The position numbers were made by a program, and so were the translations under genes. The notes beneath the pieces were generated by a model. That model searched no databases. It was not told the origin of the DNA and saw only the letters and a program-made list of their open reading frames with translations. DNA of 64,000 nucleotides from Calliphora vicina (taxonomy: Eukaryota > Arthropoda > Insecta > Diptera > Calliphoridae). The stretch is taken from positions 40,734,278-40,798,277 of the forward strand of contig NC_088784.1 in the NCBI RefSeq assembly GCF_958450345.1, written 5' to 3'. Shown here piece by piece: positions 36,424 through 51,026 of this stretch; within the stretch, counting starts at the first letter, position 1; each line of letters opens with the position of its first letter.

Positions 36424-37070
36424 TTTTTATACCCTTCACCTTCGTGAGAAGGGTATATATAAGTTTGTCATTCCGTTTGTAATTTCCACAATATAATTTT
36501 CCGACCCTATAAAGTATATATATTCTGGATCCTTATGGATAGCGGAGTCGATTAAGCCATGTCCGTCTATCTGTTGAAATCAATTTTCTGAAGACCCAGA
36601 TATCTTCGGGATCCCAATCTTCAATGTCAGATATGCTTTCGAGAAATTTCCTATTTAAAATCAGCAAAATCGGTCCACAAATGGCTGAGATATGAGGAAA
36701 AAACCAGGACAACCTCGATTTTTGACCTACATATATCTGGATTACTAAGTCATTAATATAGACAATATGGATATCAAATGATAGATATTTCAAAGACCAT
36801 TGCAACGACGTATATAAGACCATAGTACTTTGGACCCCCGAATTTTTTTTACCAAAAAAAATTAATAAAACCAAAAAAATGTTTAAAATATAAAAAAAAA
36901 ATTAAAATAACAATTGGAAAAATTTTCGTTTCCAAAAAATTAAAAAAAACAACTTAGGAAAAAAAATCTTGTTTACCTAAAAATATTTAAATTTATATGT
37001 ATTTTGAAGTATAATTTGATGAAGGGTATATAAGATTCGGCACAGCCGAATATAGCTCTCTTACTTGTTT
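36424..37070 (+). mobile_element. DINE-1/mini-me-like element, full length (~645 bp)
   Basis: This copy has both hairpins: 'acccttc...gaagggt' at the left and 'attcggcacagccgaat' at the right, and ends 'cttacttgttttttt'. It sits directly head-to-tail with the copy starting at 37071. It is the clearest reference copy in the window. Confidence 0.8.
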
Positions 37071-37187
37071 TTTTATACCCTTCACCTTCGTGAGAAGGGT
37101 ATATATAAGTTTGTCATTCCGTTTGTAATTTCTACATTTTTCATTTCCGACCCTATAAAGTATATATATTCTGGATCCTTATAGATT
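37071..37187 (+). mobile_element. DINE-1-like element, left half (split)
   Basis: It has the left hairpin and body up to 'ggatccttatagat', then stops. The right half is probably 39098-39261, with the inverted copy 37231-39095 inserted between them. Confidence 0.6.
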
Positions 37188-37230
37188 AAAATTAAAAGAG
37201 AAAAAAAAAATTTTAAAATTTAAAAAAAAA

Positions 37231-39095
<1,865 letters not shown>

Positions 39096-39097
39096 AA

Positions 39098-39261
39098 AAA
39101 GAAATTTTAAAAATTTAAAATAACAATCGAAAAAAAATTTTTTCCAAAAAATTAAAAAATTAAATTTTGTTTACCTAAAAATATTTAAAATTTTAAGGTA
39201 TAATTTGGTGAAGGGTATATAAGATTCGGCACAGCCGAATATAGCACTCTTACTTGTTTTT
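39098..39261 (+). mobile_element. DINE-1-like element, right half (split)
   Basis: It carries the family's right part with 'ggtgaagggtatataag', the 'attcggcacagccgaat' hairpin, and 'cactcttacttgttttttt' at the end. Confidence 0.65.
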
Positions 39262-39263
39262 TT

Positions 39264-40567
39264 GTAAAGATTATGTATTTCTTGTAACGGTATAAACTGA
39301 AAATTCAAGAATGGAATGAACAAGAAATGCTCGATTTATAATATTCAATATTTAATGACATCGAATAAGATGATATACATATCCGAACTCACAATTTTTT
39401 AGATAGATGTCTGCTATTTTTATAAACGTTAGTGCATGCATCCATTATTTTATTTTTAATTGCAATTCTGCGTAGAAAACTTTAAAATGTTAAACATGGT
39501 GACAAAAATAGTGCCACAACGAAAGAAAAACAAAAACAATGAGACATGATTTGGGGCCTAAACTTTTTATGAGACTAGTACTTACAACAAACATACTTAC
39601 GAGTACTCGTACTCAAGATACGAGTACACTTCTTCTTTTTTTAACAAAACCAACAACAACAACATCAAACATTTGCAACGAAAACCTGTTGGACTATAAA
39701 ACAAACAAAAAACAAAAACAATTTGTAACTGTGTTTATGAACATGGATTAAAGGAGTTATGGATGTACGAGTGAGTGAGTCTTGTATTATCTTGGTCGTA
39801 AAATGGGCAATGAAACCAACAAAACAAACTAAAAGACAACGAAAATTGACCTCTTGGGGTATACGTGCCTGGCCTCAAAAGTGTGACAAACTAGTTGGCG
39901 CGCGGAGGTCAAAATCCATCATAAACTGAAAGTACTTATAGAGATGTTTATGAATAAACAATAACAAACATACAAATTAACAGATACTAGGTACATTTTA
40001 AGAAAGAACTAAAGTGTACGAACAGTAAGTCAACCCGTGTTTTTTATTATTTCTGTGAAATTCTCTATTACTGTGTTGTTTTAAGTGATACCAAAATCAT
40101 CATATACTCGTATATCTATCACTTTAGCACTATTTATTATGTAAGTGGCTCCAAAAAACATTTTTACGACTTTAAATGGGAAACGCTAAATTTCGCATTC
40201 ACGCAAAATACATATACAGTGTGTGACAATCAATGGAAACTTATTTACATTTTACTAAATATAAGTGTATATTTCCAAGATAAATTCATTTTAACTAGGT
40301 TTTCTAATAAAATAACAAATATTCATTTATACTTCTTAGCAATGGCTAAATAATGGAAACTTTTAAATTTCTGCAAGAAAGAAGACTAAAACAAAAATAA
40401 TATACAAGAAAACGATGTACCGTTTTTTAATATTGATTTTAATAATTTCATTCCCATAGTAAGTTTTTTAAATAGTTAGTAAAAATTTATAGTCAAGATT
40501 TTCGAAAATGAAAAAACCAAAATAATAACGATTTCAGAATCCAAGTTTCCTAAAATTTAAAAATAAA
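39264..40567. other. Unassigned DNA
   Basis: No gene or full element recognised. Confidence 0.4.
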
Positions 40568-40980
40568 ACGAGATCAGTGGAGAACTCTCTGAGTTAGAGG
40601 GTGTCAAAATTTTAAATTTTTTCTCATGTTTTTCTCATCCATGTAACTTATTACCTATTGTTCTAGAAACAAAATGTGTCTTAAATAGTTAAGATAGTTA
40701 TTTCTTCAATCTTTCAAAAGGAAAAAAAAAATAAAAAAAAATTATATAAATATTAAATATATTTTTCCGAACTTTTTCACCTTTTTTTCAAAATGGTCCC
40801 TTTTTTCTCAAAAGAAAGACCTTGAAGGCCTATTTGGTCGCCTAGTGGGTTGGATATCTATCAAAATAAATGTTTTGTAACCCCTCTAACTCAGAGAGTT
40901 CTCGACCGATCTTGTTGAAATCCCGATCGGAAGACATCGATTTCAAAAGTTGGCTCACTTGACATGAAATCCCCCATATT
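40568..40980. mobile_element. Short deleted relative of the 2037-4425 foldback element
   Basis: It contains the blocks 'gagaactctctgagtta', 'ccatgtaacttattaccta' and one tandem-type core ('cctagtgggttggatatct'), then the inverted 'taactcagagagttctcg' and the outer end 'acttgacatgaaat'. Only about 410 bp remain, and the left outer end is missing. Confidence 0.75.
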
Positions 40981-41170
40981 CATTTAACCAGGGTAAGTCT
41001 AAATATTCACAAGCAAATTAAAGATAAGCAAGCAAAAAAGCTCCAAAAAACTATAAAATATGAAACCAAATATGCAGAAAAAAACATGAATATGTGTAGG
41101 AAAAATATTAATTAATGAAAAATTTCATTACAAAGAACATTAAATCTAAAAATTATTTCGTAGTATAAAA

Positions 41171-41642
41171 CAAGTAAGATACATAGCTATATTCGGCTGT
41201 GCCGAATCTTATATACCTTTCACCAAATTATACTTCAAAATTTTAAATATTTTTAGGTAAACAAAATTTATTTTTTTTAATTCATACATATCGAAAAAAA
41301 AATTGGGTTTTGACACATTGTAGGTCCAACGTACTATGTTTATACGTCGTTGCAAAGGTCTTTAAAATATCTATCATTAGATATCCATATTGTCCATATA
41401 AATGACTTAGTAATCCAGATATAGGTCAAAAATCGAAGTTGTCCTGGTTTTTTCCTTATATCTCAGGCATTTGTGGACCGATTTTCTGGATTTTAAATAG
41501 CAACCCGGAGGGCTTAGTCGACTCCGCTATCTATAAGGATCCAGAATATATATACTTTATAGGGTCGGAAAATTATATTGTAGAAATTACAAACGGAATG
41601 ACGAACTTATATATACCCTTCTCACGAAGGTGAAGGGTATAA
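41171..41642 (-). mobile_element. DINE-1/mini-me-like element, internal deletion
   Basis: Both hairpins are present, but the (GTCT)n region is deleted (41500-41515 joins the flanks). About 470 bp remain. Confidence 0.75.
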
Positions 41643-41649
41643 AAAGCAT

Positions 41650-42112
41650 CTCTTTTAAAACTTAAATCAATTAGCTAACTTCAAAAATACTTTTAAAACC
41701 CATTCATGTTTAAAATGCATTTACGAGTAATATATAAAACTAGATATTTTGATTATAGTTTTAACGTAAATGGGAATAATCTTTTGTAATAGAGTTGAAA
41801 CATATTTTTTACGCTGATTCTGTTAATTAATCACTTAAATTATCCAAAAATAATAATTAAAAAATTATACGCTAAAGTACTACTTTTTGTTCATACAATA
41901 CCCTACTTATGTGCTAAAATTTACTCAAATTTGAACAAAATTATATTTAAGAATTCTTGTTTGGATTGTAACCTATTCATTGAAAATTTGCAAAAGTTTC
42001 CAGTTGATCCAAAACGGTTCAACCAACTTTATTATTTATTGGACACATTAGTTAGCTATTACCAATAACTATTAATGCATAATAAAAATTCAGGTCATTC
42101 CTAAAAAATGTA
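41650..42112. other. Unassigned AT-rich DNA
   Basis: Nothing recognised. Confidence 0.4.
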
Positions 42113-42236
42113 TGTGCTGTTTTTCTATAGCGAACGAGTACTTTTAAATTTAACATGTGTTTTGTTATTGTAACAAAAACAAAATGCATGTAAAACGTCC
42201 ACTCAAAGCACTCGTTCGTTATAGAAAAACAGCACA
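42113..42236. mobile_element. MITE, 124 bp
   Basis: Inverted ends TGTGCTGTTTTTCTATAGCG... and ...TTATAGAAAAACAGCACA match over about 27 bp with one difference. No target duplication could be fixed. Confidence 0.7.
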
Positions 42237-42979
42237 TTAAGCTCTCATTAAAAATACGATCTCTATTTTATTTTTAAATTAAATTTACTTTATTCATATT
42301 TAATGTTGCTAATGAAATTTAGGTATTAAGTATTTTTGTAAAAAGATAATTTTACTACAGTTCTTTTTGTGAAATTGTTCGTAGTTTGAATAGAATAACT
42401 GCGACACGCACAATTGTCACACTTTCGACATTTGTGTCATATTAAAATACTCAAATAGACTAAATAGAGACACTGTCTCAGACACATACATAAATATATC
42501 TGATGTTTGTTGTATTAGATACATTTGTAATTTCATGTTACATTTGTAATATTCACTATTAATGTAATCTAAAACATGTTACAATAAAAACCAACAAATA
42601 AATAGTTTTGTATTTTATTTCTTTTTTATTATTGTATGACCCTTTGTAGTGTAAGAAGTAGTGATTACATACACATCATGCATTAGGATGGCCCAAAAAC
42701 AATTGTTTGATATTATCTACAAATGTTAGCCGTTGATGTGCAAAGTACAGGTCGGAATATTTCGATTCGCCATAACATTTTTATTCGGCCCTACTGAAAC
42801 TGACTGAAATTGGTCTATTATTTCAGGTAGCTCCCATACAAATTTCGTCTATGGAGGAGGTGTATATCAACGTGTAGGAAATTGTGCCTTCTTTTTAAAA
42901 ATGTATACAATTTTTAAGAATTAAAAAAATCAAAATAAGGAAACAAATGATAGGTGATTTTTTTTTTGGAATTACAATT

Positions 42980-43218
42980 GGGGTATTCACATGGTCTGCT
43001 ATTAGTCATATTGTCATAATGTTCTAATATATTATAATAGTTGTTGTTGTGTTTTAAACAAAAAAAAGTATTATTTTATGACAAAACAAATAGTTCAAAT
43101 AGTTTTATTAGTTTAAAACTTTTTTGTTTCAAAAACACAACAAAAATTTGTTTAAACTATTATAATATATTAGGACATTATGACAATATGACCAAATAGT
43201 AGACCATGTGAATACACC
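42980..43218. mobile_element. MITE with ~60-bp inverted ends, 239 bp
   Basis: The left end GGGGTATTCACATGGTCT and the right end are inverted. Similarity continues through 'catattgtcataatgt' and 'ctaatatattataatag'. The centre is AT-rich. Confidence 0.75.
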
Positions 43219-43279
43219 AAAATAACATTTTTGTTTATGATTGTTTTGTAATGAAATTTAAGCACCCCTTAGTACTTAC

Positions 43280-44543
43280 TAGGGTATTCATATTCGAACA
43301 ATTTAAAAATGGCCATTTTCGAATAACGAATAATTCGAACAATTTGATGTCGAATAATCGAATAAAACGAATAAATGTTCATTTATATTTAAATTTATTA
43401 AATTGCTTAATATTTCTAAAAAATTTCAAATTTAAATAAGTAATAACTCACAAAAATTGTATTGTTTCTGAAATTCTACAAATAACTAAAGACAAAGGGA
43501 CTTTCGATCACTGTAGATAAGTGTTCCGATAGCTCCTTCTATAAATATATAAGTATTACTGCAAGAATTTACAATTCTAAAAACAAATCTTTAAAAATTT
43601 TTAACTTAGGACTTGAATCAATGAAAATAAAAGGTACGCAATAAAATATTTGTTATTTAGCTGGCGAAATATTAGAAGAATCGCAATTAATAATCAAAAT
43701 TTTAACTTAGATTAAAGTGGAGTTCAATGTGATGGAGAATGTGATTTTGAAACGGTTGGACGGTAGGATGACATTTATATTGATAACGTTGAAATAGACA
43801 AAGTTCATGTTCTTAAAATATATGTATATATGTGATGTTATTAACCGCGAACATCATTGTCTAACATGCTAATAAACTTTTTGCGTATTTGTAAATGCGT
43901 CAATCATGCGCTACCTGACTTCAAATTAGCCACGTACACTGACAATGATATCAAACTTTGGACAGATTCCCTTTATTGTTTAATTCTCCAAGACCACATT
44001 GTTAAGCAAAAATTCGGCAACGTTGATAGAGCTTGATGTATAATTTGTTATAAATAATTTAGAAATAGTGAATAATTAATTTACTAAGGAATTAGATACT
44101 CAATTTATAACCCGAATTAATGAACGACATAAAAAAGTTTTTAATGCGTTTATATTGTATTTGAATTCAGTATCATGTCCAACTAGTTCAAATTTTTTAA
44201 AGAATAGCTCCAAAACGGAAACTAAGATTGTTCGGGAGTTGATCTGATCAGAACATTTCTGTTGAAAATTTAATGATGGACGACTTTGTTTTCGAATGTT
44301 TTTTAACATTATCAATACTTGAGTTGTTAAGTTTAACGTTATTTTTTGTTTTTCTTTAACAATAAAATATTAAAAAACCGACATCAAAACTTCATTCTTT
44401 ACTTTTTTAAATCAATTTAAATTATTCGAATAATTCGATTAATTTTAAACGTGTGATCGAATTATTCGAACATGTTAAAATCTCTTATTCGAATTATTCG
44501 TTTTATTCGAACAAGAGAAAAATCGAATAATTCGAATACCCTA
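43280..44543. mobile_element. Non-autonomous hAT-like element, 1264 bp
   Basis: Ends TAGGGTATTC... and ...GAATACCCTA, with flanks GTACTTAC (43272-43279) and GTAATTAC (44544-44551) matching at 7 of 8 positions. Both ends are crowded with 'ttcgaat' motifs that could be subterminal transposase-binding repeats. No transposase motif was identified inside. Confidence 0.75.
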
Positions 44544-44551
44544 GTAATTAC

Positions 44552-46340
44552 ATTCCCGTGCTTCCTCTTCTCCAGTGTTGGAAAAGTAGTATAAATTATA
44601 TTTCCCATCACATTATGCGGGATTTCGAAGTCCGTTGTTGAATCCATGTCTGCTATTATTTCAGAGTTCTTTACCGTCCTGGATTCCAGAGACTGTTTAC
44701 CATAATCATGTAAGAGTTATCTTTGATGTCTATTTAACATTTATTTTAAATGCAGTGACGTTCAAAATTATCTTCAGAGCAGCCGTTGTCATGGTTCTCA
44801 TCAATCCTATTTGGTTTAACAGAGCTATCCTTTTGAGTAAGAATGGGACACCATAAGTGACAACAGGAATTACTATCGCCGTGAATAATCAAAAATATAA
44901 CTTGGATTTGAGTCTTATTTTCATTCCAATAAGCTTCTGACATGAAAACAATTCTATCCGTTATTTAACCTTATTCATAGAAATGTTGCTGAGTTCGATA
45001 GCAAGAGACTTATCCCTTTCATTTTGGGAAGACTAAAATTTGTTACTTTTCTTGGTGAAAAGCACAAACTAAGTTTTCACTGGATTCACATAAGGTCCAT
45101 ATTTTATTGGCCACACAGAGAGTAAAATATCCGATATTAAGAAATTTACCTGTTGCCAAATAAATCAGCTTTCGATAGATGGCTTAATATAGAAAGGTCG
45201 TATCTCAACTTTGAGTTACTTTACAGGAGAAGGAAAAAACTCAATAATATCAGAAAGTGAAATTGAAAAAAAACAACTAAAAATTTGTAATATATCAAAA
45301 ATTATTTTTAGAAGAGTTGTTTGTTTTAATATAAACCAAAAAATAGGCATTCCACTTTAAATGAGTTAGGGGTTTTTCTTTCAAACGATTTTTTAAATGA
45401 GTTAGAGCTTTTTTATAATTACTGTAAATCTGTTTTTCGTCAATATAGGAAACTATATAGTTTTGTCTACCAGAATATGTAAAAAACCCGATTTTGAAAA
45501 AAAAAACGAGATACGACCTTTCTATATTAAGCCATCGATATGTCACTGCTTTTATTCTCATAGCATCCCGTGAACATAAAATTTCATTTACAACAAGTAC
45601 CCACAGTAGTGGGGAAATCACCTCTCATTGAGGTGTTGCTCTTCATTTTTGTTCTGCCTAATATTGATGTTATATGTATTTTAATTGTTTCAGAATGGAT
45701 ATAATCCATTTTAGCTTCGATCCTATTTCGAGTTAGCGCTGATTCTATGACTGAAAATTTCACATTCGATGTCCAGAAAAGATCCTAAGGTATAATCACT
45801 AATCGAAAGAGATTTTTCGATAAGTTGACTACATAACTGTAGTGCCGAATCAACTGATTTCCCATTAATATAAGCATTTTGACTGCTAGAAATTGCCATA
45901 ATATCTATTCTAATTCCGTATATTTTTCGGCTAAATTCCGTCCATACCTGGTGACGTTATATTTTTTTTTACATTCTAACGAGCATTAGAATTTGAATTA
46001 ATATTATCGATAGTGCTTCCTGGAAAATGTTTTTGAAAAAGTATTCTTAGCGATTCCTACGAAGTATTTGTCCATGAATTCTTAGAATTGCAAGGATTAC
46101 CAACCGAGTATTCCTGCTTCGACAGAAATTTTCGTAATCTTGTTGTGTCGTATATTGCTTTCTCTTTTTTATTGCTTCCTCTTTCCTTTTAATATTTCCT
46201 TATTTTGTTCCTGTAGTCATACCAGAATTCGTACTTATCTTCTTTACTAGCCAAGTTAAATGACCTCCTTGCATGCTGCCTTAATAGTTGCAGTTCCGAG
46301 TTAAACCATGGTTGCTTTTTCTTATAACCTTCTTTAGTAA
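44552..46340 (-). pseudogene. R1/Loa-like LINE remnant, interrupted by a MITE
   Basis: Reading the minus strand from 46330, the linker between endonuclease and reverse transcriptase is seen (QPWFNSELQLLRQHARRSF), then eroded reverse-transcriptase core, then SPLLWVLVVNEIL near 45560-45610, which is part of the GCPQGGxLSPLLW motif. The frame is cut at 45536 by a MITE, and sequence beyond 45178 resumes with the K-thumb region and a VVTYGVP block near 44850. Many stops and frameshifts. Confidence 0.75.
45178..45536. mobile_element. MITE in LINE remnant, 359 bp
   Basis: Inverted ends GATGGCTTAATATAGAAAGG and its complement match over about 29 bp and are flanked by GATA on both sides (45174-45177, 45537-45540). 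It splits the reverse transcriptase remnant after the LLWVLVVNEIL region. Confidence 0.75.
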
Positions 46341-46464
46341 TTTGGCAAGATTTCCTAAAAGATTAAATCGGTCAATTGTTAAGAATTTTGCAGTGATTTT
46401 AATGAAAATAATATATGGGAGCATTATGAGTCCTTGAAGCTATTAAAATAATAATATTTGGCTT

Positions 46465-46903
46465 AGAATATGTTAACCCTCTAAATCCTTAAGGCATGGG
46501 TCTTTTTTGTCCTTCTTTTAAAAAAGACCAAAAATATTTTCCGTTAAAAAATGCAATTAATGAATATACTTCCTATCCAAATTTCCTATCGAAGGTAAAA
46601 TAATTTATAGTTAATTTTGAAGTATTTTTTTTTTCATGCTAAATTTTTGGGGTACTTTAAAATAAAAATCTTAATAAATGCGAAATTAACCTTAAGCTCT
46701 CTTTTGATGTGTCTTATTTCTGACTTTCTGGTTGAATTTTCCGTTTAGGTTTATTCAGGGACTTATAGTAAAATTTAACGAATAATATTTTTGCGGAACA
46801 TTTTAACCCCTTAAATCCTTGTTTTAATGGTGTTTTTTGCTCTGTTTTAAAAGAAGGACAAAAAAGACCCATGCCTTGAGGATTTAGAGGGTTAACATAT
46901 TCT
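46465..46903. mobile_element. MITE with ~50-bp inverted ends, copy 1
   Basis: Ends AGAATATGTTAACCCTCTAA and the inverse. The repeat continues through 'ggcatgggtcttttttgtcc'. About 439 bp in total. A related copy lies inverted at 48925-49235. Confidence 0.8.
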
Positions 46904-47200
46904 ACAAAAATGTTCTCCGTAACATTTTACATAAATTTGCTGAACACATTTTATACCTAAAATGTTTTCTTATGCCGATTAACAATAAGAATGTGCCAGA
47001 GTTGGGAAACTTTAACCCCTCCTTAAATGAAATTCAGATGTAAACTTTCAAAACGGCGATACACGTGTCTCTTTTCTGTCTCCTCTATCATAATTTATTG
47101 GTCGGACCTTGTAATTTTTTTGGTGTTGTACAGTATTATCAGACATTAACCTAAAAAATTTTAACATTCTACAATCACTCCTATATTTTTGCCGATTCGA

Positions 47201-47500
47201 TATATGGGCAATTCCATATCATCTTACGTGACATTTGTACGCCTATAAAGTGGAATAGATTTTGCAAAAGTAAGAGTATCTGAAAAACAATAAAAGGTTC
47301 TTTCGAAACATTGTTGTCCAAAATATCGAGCGAAATAAGGGAATATCGTACGTGACATAAAACGTAAGTCATTTTGAGGTACATGTAGAAATATGCGAAA
47401 ATTTTCGAATCGTGAGAGGCGTTACATAAATTTTAATTTCTTACACTAAACGAAATATTTTTCCTTTACAATCCGTCATATTTAAATAAGTCAAATTCAT
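47201..47500. repeat. Dispersed repeat, copy 3 of 3
   Basis: Shares ordered blocks with 32737-33100, including 'ttacgtgacatttgtacgcc' and 'tatcgtacgtgacataaaac'. Confidence 0.75.
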
Positions 47501-47509
47501 TTCACACTA

Positions 47510-48590
47510 TATGCTAATTGGGAGCATAGTTTTAACCGCAATTTTAGCCTAAAACACGCCAATTAAATTAAAATATTAAATATAATCAGTTTAAACTATT
47601 ATTTTTCCAATACTTGTAAAATATTTATATAAACGGGACCATCCTAATGTATATTCGTATGTATATGTGTTTACACTTGTTAGTTGAGCCCATCTTTTGA
47701 CTTAATAATAAATTCTAACTGAATTTTCTTCATCCATTTATGATTTTTGCAAACATAGTTTTAGTGAGGGAGCACGTGCCTGTCAAACATTTAACCAAGC
47801 ATTCAGTGAGTCAGTGAGCCAGGCCTTCCAGCCAGTCCTAAGCAGCTGCTATTTATTTAGGTAAATAATCTGCAAACAAATATAAACCTTTAATAATATT
47901 TTCACTAACTTACTCACTCGTAGATAGATACTTGGTTCGCCTACAAATTGTTTTGTGGTTTTTATTTTTTTGTTTATATTTTTAATGAAATTTGCATGAA
48001 TGTGTTTTTGCGCGTTTATTACATGAATATTTAATGCGCTGCACTTTATCGCGAGAGTGGTTATTGCAAGAGCAACATGAATGACCCTTTTTCAAATGTA
48101 AATTGAATTTGGAAAACAAATCCTTAGTTAATAACGATACAAATGAAAATTGAATTGAACAAATATTTTTAAATTCCATTAATGTAAAAAAGAACAAGGT
48201 GTTTTCTTCTCGTGCTAATAAATGCGGAAATTTTATTTAGATTTATTGAAATTAACAATCCATTATTCTCATTATACCACTCCATAGTTGTATTTGAGTA
48301 ATGACAACTTGTCATTGAGTAATGAAAACTTGCCTAAAACTTTGTGTCAGATGTGTGATGTCTTATAAATGACAGCAATCGCTTTTCCAAACTCTTTTTT
48401 TATATATAATTCTGAAAATTCTTTAAAAACATGTCTGAAAAGCTTGACTCTTCAAACCGCAGCGGCAGTAATTTCCGCCTGAAGAGCTTTACAGAAGTTA
48501 TATAGCCTAAAGTAGGATTCTAAGGAATATCGCGATATTCCTTACAAGTCGTTCAACAGCCTTCCGGTACCATTATAGCATTATCTATGG
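47510..48590. other. Unassigned DNA
   Basis: No gene recognised. Confidence 0.35.
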
Positions 48591-48593
48591 CAC

Positions 48594-48627
48594 TATCGAT
48601 AGTTTTATTTTTAATGGACTATCGATA
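48594..48627. promoter_or_regulatory. Paired TATCGATA (DRE-like) motifs
   Basis: Two palindromic TATCGATA octamers lie at 48594-48601 and 48620-48627. This is the DRE motif of Drosophila housekeeping promoters, but here it borders a hAT transposase relic, so function is doubtful. Confidence 0.25.
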
Positions 48628-48654
48628 GGTTTTTTCCGATAGCGAAATTGCTAA

Positions 48655-48810
48655 TTTGCGATAATACAGAATCGTCTTAAATTTGTCGAAAATAAAATTA
48701 CCAACAAAGTGAGAACATTCCAAGCGGATGCCATAATATCTATTAGACAATATTTGGAAAATGAAAATTCTACCATAGAAAGTGATCCATTGGAGTACTG
48801 GAGGTAACAA
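48655..48810 (+). pseudogene. hAT transposase C-terminal remnant
   Basis: The plus strand encodes IRQYLENENSTIESDPLEYW followed by a TAA, matching the conserved run before the dimerisation core of hAT transposases, where a 'YL-x-n-PL-x-W/YW' pattern is found. The upstream frame is open for about 20 more codons. The rest of the transposase is missing. Confidence 0.65.
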
Positions 48811-48924
48811 ATAAGATTAATATGTATTAATTCGATAACGTACACAATTTTGTCTTTTCAGCACATAAATTTTCAGTACGTAAATTGTTTAGCAAATTTA
48901 TGTAAAATATTACGGAGAACATTT

Positions 48925-49235
48925 TTGTAGAATATGTTAACCCTCTTAATCCTCAAGGCATGGGTCTTTTTTGTCCTTCTTTTAAAACAGAACAAAAAAC
49001 ACCTTTAAAACAGGGATTTAAGGAGTTAAAATGTTCCGCAAAATTATTATCCGTGAAATTTTAATTCAACCAGAAAGTCAGATATAAGACACAACAAAAG
49101 AGAGTCTAGGGTTAATTTCGCATTTATTATGAATTTTAATAATAATTTAAAGTACCCCAAAAATTTAGCATGAAAAAAAAATAGTTCAAATTTAACTAAA
49201 AATAACTAATCTCTTTTATTTTACCTTTCAAACCT
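48925..49235. mobile_element. MITE copy 2, inverted relative to 46465-46903
   Basis: Starts 'agaatatgttaaccctctta', then 'ggcatgggtcttttttgtcc' and the inner body in reverse order relative to copy 1 ('agtaccccaaaaatttagca'). The far end is truncated. Confidence 0.75.
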
Positions 49236-49690
49236 TCAAAAATTCAACATAAATAACTTTCATATAGACTTAAATCACACGACCTAATTTCATGGTGATC
49301 GGTGCATAATTGGTCATAGTTCCTATATAAGGCCCACTTTCGAAAATCACTCACGAATATGGGATTGACAGACCATACTTTATTACTTGTTTTAATTCCC
49401 TATTTACATTTTTATTGCAGAAATTATAAAAATGCATTCCATTACTTGTTAAAATGTCAACAACCAAACGTTTTTTTTTTGTCTTCTGCTTAACTATTTT
49501 TCATCTATCTATATCCATGGTAGGCGTTCATATTGTTCAGGTTACGATGATTTTCGTCAAACAACCCGAATGTGAACAAAAGAGCGTAAAAATACACACA
49601 ATTCATTCAGTTTCTTGATGTTGTTGTGGATATTTTATTTTTTACCCAAAAGAGCACACAAATTAAATGCCTCTTTTTGCCTACCAATGA

Positions 49691-50620
49691 TCTATATAAA
49701 TAAAAATCAAATGACGTTCGTTGGTAATTTGACAAATTTTTTTTTAAAATGTTGGTCATAGTACAACATAGGTTTTTACGGAATAAAAAATTGACCACGC
49801 TCAATTTTACGCCCACTTTTTCGATTATGTATATGAAATCGGAAAACGGCTACACCGATTTGTCTAATTTTTTTGTTTAAATGTTCGTAATTATCCAATT
49901 TAAGTTTTTACTGAAGGAAAAATTTATTTATTTATCTATCTAAAATCGGAGAATGTATTACAATTGATCGACCGCCATCTACAACATTGACCAGATTTTT
50001 TGAAATGTGCCGGAATGATAAATTTGACCGAATGCCAAGATATTATACTTGAAATCAATCGTCAAAGAAATTTCAACGGCGGAAACAAGGACATCCATCC
50101 CCATTTATTTTCCAACGACGCATTAGGTCCATCCAAGAAACGATGTATCAAAATCCGAACTCATCCGAATGGTGTTTACAAACATTGCACAAAATTACAA
50201 AATTACGAATTGAATTTTAAGATTCAAATTGAAATTGCTGTCGAATTGATGACGTAATATCGGTGGATTCCGTTACTTCCCATGGTGATGTCGTCAACTA
50301 TCCAATCGAGTTTTTAAATTCGCTGGAATTATCCGGATTACCGCCTCACAATCTCCAACTGAAAATTTGATCGGTAACCATAATGTTACGAAACATAAAC
50401 CAACCACGTCTTTGTAATGGCACCCGACTAGCGGTAAAAAACCTAATGAATACACTCATCGAAGCAACAATACTTAATGGAAAGTACAAATTAGAAGCCG
50501 TTTTGATACAATGGCTCCGACCGACATGCCATTCGATTTTAAACGCTTGCAGTTTCCGTTACGACTTGCATTCGCTATGACAAGTACCAATCATATGTCG
50601 CATTGCAATGAACGAAATTA
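49691..50620 (+). pseudogene. Helitron remnant with Pif1-like helicase fragment
   Basis: The left edge 'tctatataaataaaaatc' and the following 'gttcgttgg' and 'cggctacaccgattt' resemble the 5' ends of insect Helitrons (TC start). Downstream, three frames encode Helitron helicase landmarks: NYPIEFLNSLELSGLPPHNL, then LRNINQPRLCNGTRLAVKNL and the LIEATILNGKYK block, and finally a CHSILNACSFRYDLHSL stretch. These lie near the C-terminus of the Pif1-family helicase of Helitrons. Frameshifts and stops show it is dead, and the Rep domain is not seen. Confidence 0.8.
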
Positions 50621-51026
50621 TGATATCACAGCAAACCAATCGAAAAGTATTTCTTTATTTTAATTGGTTAACTGTAAATCGATCTTTCAATCAAAATGTA
50701 AATAGAACACCATTAGCACAGGGTAGAACTAGAGGCGTAACTGAGAGTAAAACTTTTATGGCTGACACAACAACCAAATATAGTGCACTCGTGAGATTCT
50801 TTTATTATTAACAGCTTTATTAAAATATAAAACTAAAATTATTAATTCGAAAACGAGATCACGAGAAAATATTCATTGAAATAAAATTACATAGCAAATA
50901 AAATTACTCATTCGTTGTCATACAAAAAAATTAATTTAGTGGATGCAAACACATTTTTTATATAAGGGGATTTCCTAAACTTTAAAAATCTAATTAAAAG
51001 TATGTATTTCAGTGTTGTGTACATTC

